A stretch of 22,634 nt of DNA from Candidatus Woesearchaeota archaeon. GTDB lineage: Archaea; Nanobdellota; Nanobdellia; Woesearchaeales; GW2011-AR15. The stretch's first letter is position 1; each line of letters starts with the position of its first letter. Positions 20,911 through 22,634 of this stretch are shown piece after piece. The notes beneath the pieces are model-generated. The model searched no databases and was not told the origin of the DNA. It saw only the letters and a list, made by a program, of their open reading frames with translations. The translations under genes were made by a program, and so were the position numbers. Where the stretch lies: positions 1 through 22,634 of the forward strand of contig JAMPXQ010000002.1 of the NCBI GenBank assembly GCA_023701075.1. Direction: 5' to 3'.

Positions 20911-21450
20911 ATGGATATCATGGATTTCTATGTATCGATTGATAAGATAAAGCACATAGAGCGTTCAGGATGGAAGAAGATAGGTGTGAGAGGCACAAGG
21001 GATACCATCGCTTCCCATTCATTTGGTGCATCCTTGCTTGCTTGGGTGGTAGCAGAGAAGGAAGGTTTTGATTCGTCAAGGATGATGAAGATGCTGTTGA
21101 TCCATGATCTGATAATGGCTCATGTCAAGGACTACATGCCAATTCATGAAGAATACAAGGATAAAAGGAAGTTAGAGAACATGGCAGCAAAAGATCTTCT
21201 CTCAAGGATACCTGACGAAGTAAGATCTGAATTCACAATGTTATTTGAAGAGTATCAGGAAGAGAAGACCGAGTTCAGCATCCTTGCTAGGGAATGCGAC
21301 AAATTAGATACTTTGTTACAGTCATATATGTATTCAAAGAGGCTTGGGAAAGACATATTCAGCGAATTCTTAGATTCATATGCATGCAAGATAAAATCAA
21401 AGACAGGGAAAGAAATGATAAAAAAACTTAAAGAAGACTCTCGATTTTAG
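20911..21450 (+). CDS. HD-domain phosphohydrolase, HDDC2/YfbR-like
   Basis: This 179-residue protein shows the HDDC2/YfbR pattern: [13 protein letters not shown] (17-28), SHSF with H36, the IHDL doublet (H65, D66), D74 and a late CDKLD that supplies the last metal aspartate. YfbR enzymes dephosphorylate deoxynucleoside monophosphates. The position of the catalytic Glu four residues after the first His of HD is Met (M69) here, although the following Asp is kept. Activity may therefore be altered or the specificity changed. The 3' end overlaps the thioredoxin gene by 23 bases in convergent orientation. Confidence 0.82.
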   Translation: MDIMDFYVSIDKIKHIERSGWKKIGVRGTRDTIASHSFGASLLAWVVAEKEGFDSSRMMKMLLIHDLIMAHVKDYMPIHEEYKDKRKLENMAAKDLLSRIPDEVRSEFTMLFEEYQEEKTEFSILARECDKLDTLLQSYMYSKRLGKDIFSEFLDSYACKIKSKTGKEMIKKLKEDSRF

Positions 21451-21739
21451 CCTTGAGCATCTCTTTTGGGAGTGCGCCTACAATATTTCCTGCAACTTCT
21501 CCATCCTTGAATATCAGGAGTGTGGGGATGCTCCTGATTCCATATTCAGCAGCAGTTCCCTGGTTCTCATCGACATTGAGTTTCACGAACTTGACTTTGG
21601 TCATCTCTTTGCTTAGTTCCTCAAACCTGGGTCCAAGGATCCTGCATGGTCCGCACCATTCAGCCCAAAAGTCAACAATGACCGGTTTCTCTGATTTCAA
21701 TACTTCTGATTCGAAGTTATCATCTGTAACATGTTCCAT
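21428..21739 (-). CDS. Thioredoxin
   Basis: This 103-residue cytoplasmic thioredoxin is full length for the family. The redox motif is WCGPC (C29, C32) within FWAEWCGPC. The cis-proline loop [12 protein letters not shown] is present, as is the terminal GALPKEML helix. It reduces disulfides in client proteins. No thioredoxin reductase is in the window. The start is supported by the strong GGTGAT ribosome site at 21745-21750, one of the best in the region, consistent with high expression. Confidence 0.96.
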   Translation of the reverse strand: MEHVTDDNFESEVLKSEKPVIVDFWAEWCGPCRILGPRFEELSKEMTKVKFVKLNVDENQGTAAEYGIRSIPTLLIFKDGEVAGNIVGALPKEMLKAKIESLL

Positions 21740-21744
21740 AATGT

Positions 21745-21750
21745 ATCACC
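21745..21750 (-). promoter_or_regulatory. Ribosome binding site of thioredoxin
   Basis: On the minus strand, GGTGAT lies 5 bases before ATG 21739 and matches the anti-SD core fully. It implies a short mRNA leader. Confidence 0.6.
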
Positions 21751-21773
21751 TATTGAAAAAGACAGGATTTAGA

Positions 21774-21781
21774 TATTTAAA
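21774..21781 (-). promoter_or_regulatory. TATA box for thioredoxin
   Basis: On the minus strand, TTTAAATA predicts initiation near 21750. The leader would be only about 10-15 bases and would just include the ribosome site. Confidence 0.5.
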
Positions 21782-21834
21782 TTTATGCGTGTAGTGTAAA
21801 AATATTCAGATATGGGGCACACACCATCTCTTTG

Positions 21835-22098
21835 TCAGAACAATTCTCTTACGAAATCTTTGGCATTCTGGATAACGCCGGCGTGGTTGGTAGGCTTATA
21901 TAGGAACACGTCATCTGGGTTGTTTTCCCTATACTCCTCAGTCTCTTTTAGGTCCCTTAGGAGCTTTAGTATATTATCCAGTTCAGCGATGGCACCGATT
22001 ATCTCTTGGTATCTTTTTGTTTTTGCCTGTTTTGAGTCAAGGATAGTTATCAGTTTTCCCTTCCTTTCTTCAATCTGCATGATCAGATTTGTAATCAT
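21835..22098 (-). CDS. Hypothetical coiled-coil protein, 87 residues
   Basis: I do not recognise the family. The sequence is mostly helical with heptad-like stretches (IMQIEERKGKLITILDSK and IAELDNILKLLRDLKE), followed by a short proline-containing tail. It looks like a small helical hairpin or coiled coil without a catalytic motif. ATG 22098 was chosen over 22152 because the ATTTAAAT box at 22122-22129 lies 27.5 bases upstream; the longer frame would read through that promoter. Thioredoxin follows 95 bases downstream with its own promoter. Confidence 0.55.
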   Translation of the reverse strand: MITNLIMQIEERKGKLITILDSKQAKTKRYQEIIGAIAELDNILKLLRDLKETEEYRENNPDDVFLYKPTNHAGVIQNAKDFVRELF

Positions 22099-22121
22099 GT
22101 AATAGTGGTAACTATTGTTAT

Positions 22122-22129
22122 ATTTAAAT
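22122..22129 (-). promoter_or_regulatory. TATA box for the coiled-coil gene
   Basis: ATTTAAAT (self-complementary) is centred 27.5 bases before ATG 22098 on the minus strand. Confidence 0.5.
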
Positions 22130-22160
22130 CTAGCTTTTAGGGCATTATCCAATCGTAATC

Positions 22161-22168
22161 CTTATAAA
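22161..22168 (+). promoter_or_regulatory. TATA box for the last gene
   Basis: CTTATAAA is centred 26.5 bases before ATG 22191. Confidence 0.55.
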
Positions 22169-22190
22169 CCACATATGTCTAAAACAGGTC

Positions 22191-22634
22191 ATGGGTGATG
22201 CACCGCTGGTCAATATCAAGGATTATATTGTCAAATGCAGGCAGGCAGGCATGCCTGATTCAAAGATTGCAGATTCTTTGAAAAAAGCAAACTGGCCTCA
22301 GGATATATTGGATGGTGCATTCCTTGATTCAAATTCAATAATTCCTCCGGTTGCTGAACCTGAAGTTACATCATCATCAGTTGAATCCCTAGTTCCATCG
22401 CAGGAAAAGCCAGCTTTGGATGCATCAAAAAAACAAGAAGAGCAAAAAAAACCAGTAGAAACAGTGTCTCAAGTGATGAAAGAAAAAAAAACAGTTTTCA
22501 GTCTTTGCCTTCATATCTTTTGTCCTGTCCCCAATCCCTTTCCTAGGGTTGGCTCTGTGCATGACAGCATATGATTATACCGTTAAGAGGAAGATGTCTG
22601 GTGCATTTTTTGCAATAATAGGCCTGATAATAAA
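22191..22634 (+). pseudogene. Frameshifted membrane protein: helical module, linker, DUF4190-like TM domain (runs off window)
   Basis: The first frame gives a helical module at residues about 8-43 (KDYIVKC...AGM...KANW...DGAF), the same as in the CBS gene at 8185. A Pro/Ser/Glu/Lys-rich linker follows. After an A9 run (22483-22491) this frame decays and stops at 22574. The next frame, read from 22492, continues without stop to the window end and encodes a hydrophobic pattern (VFAFISFVLS, PFLGLALC, then MSGAFFAIIGLII) like a DUF4190-type two-helix domain. One base too many in the A run would explain this. It may be an indel, a sequencing error or slippage; the intact gene continues beyond the window. 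Confidence 0.7.

Noticed and set aside
22480..22500. Programmed +1 frameshift in the A run
   Set aside because: Archaeal programmed shifting at simple A runs cannot be told from an indel or sequencing error here, so it is kept only as one option in the frameshift finding.
1..22634. Defence system, prophage or integrated element
   Set aside because: No integrase, transposase, Cas, restriction or toxin-antitoxin genes and no att-like tRNA were seen; gene content is housekeeping, metabolic and envelope-related.

Overview
The window looks like a compact chromosomal segment of an archaeon. The evidence is the C-terminal end of the ribosome-recycling ATPase ABCE1, the KEOPS kinase Bud32, a NikR-type regulator, and above all the promoter layout. 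At least fifteen genes have a TATA-like octamer centred about 25-28 bases before the start codon, which is the geometry of archaeal leaderless transcripts. Only a few genes (pgk, thioredoxin, the MFS transporter) show a Shine-Dalgarno-like GGTG core. The AT-rich sequence, very tight packing, bacterial-type genes (lgt, thioredoxin) and the mix of small membrane and hypothetical proteins suggest a DPANN-like lineage such as Woesearchaeota or Pacearchaeota. That lineage is inference, because no marker in the window settles it.

Layout. 1-4.1 kb: the 3' end of ABCE1, an overlapping DUF1461-type membrane protein, a DUF58 protein overlapping a BatA-like VWA membrane protein, and an MFS transporter. 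4.1-6.7 kb: an AmrS-type radical SAM enzyme, phosphoglycerate kinase and a hypothetical protein. 6.7-9.4 kb: a possible structured RNA, an MJ0936-like phosphoesterase, a metallo-beta-lactamase-fold hydrolase, a CBS protein and Bud32. 9.5-12.8 kb: a MidA-like methyltransferase, a zinc-ribbon protein, an ACT-domain protein with a palindrome at its promoter, and two membrane proteins. 12.8-15.0 kb: a metal-homeostasis locus with a tiny four-cysteine membrane protein, a NikR-like regulator that keeps the nickel-ligand pattern, a 22-bp perfect dyad, a ZIP transporter and a polytopic protein. 15.0-18.6 kb: an envelope- or lipid-themed group with Lgt, a methyltransferase, a phospholipase D/cardiolipin-synthase-like protein, a GT2 glycosyltransferase and a small His-rich membrane protein. 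18.7-21.7 kb: a COG1031-like radical SAM protein, an EEP-fold phosphatase/nuclease, an HD-domain phosphohydrolase and thioredoxin. 21.8-22.6 kb: a coiled-coil hypothetical protein and a gene frameshifted in an A9 run, running off the window.

Organisation. Eight convergent pairs end between 23 bases of overlap and 13 bases of gap. Three divergent pairs have start codons only 53-57 bp apart, so one central AT box sits at the right distance for both genes. No CRISPR array, insertion sequence, prophage, defence cluster, rRNA or tRNA was seen. The most interesting items are the shared-TATA divergent architecture, the NikR/small-Cys-protein/ZIP locus with its dyad, a complete bacterial-type Lgt in an archaeal context, a nested inverted repeat at 6778-6826 that could be a small RNA, and the shared N-terminal helical module in two distant genes.
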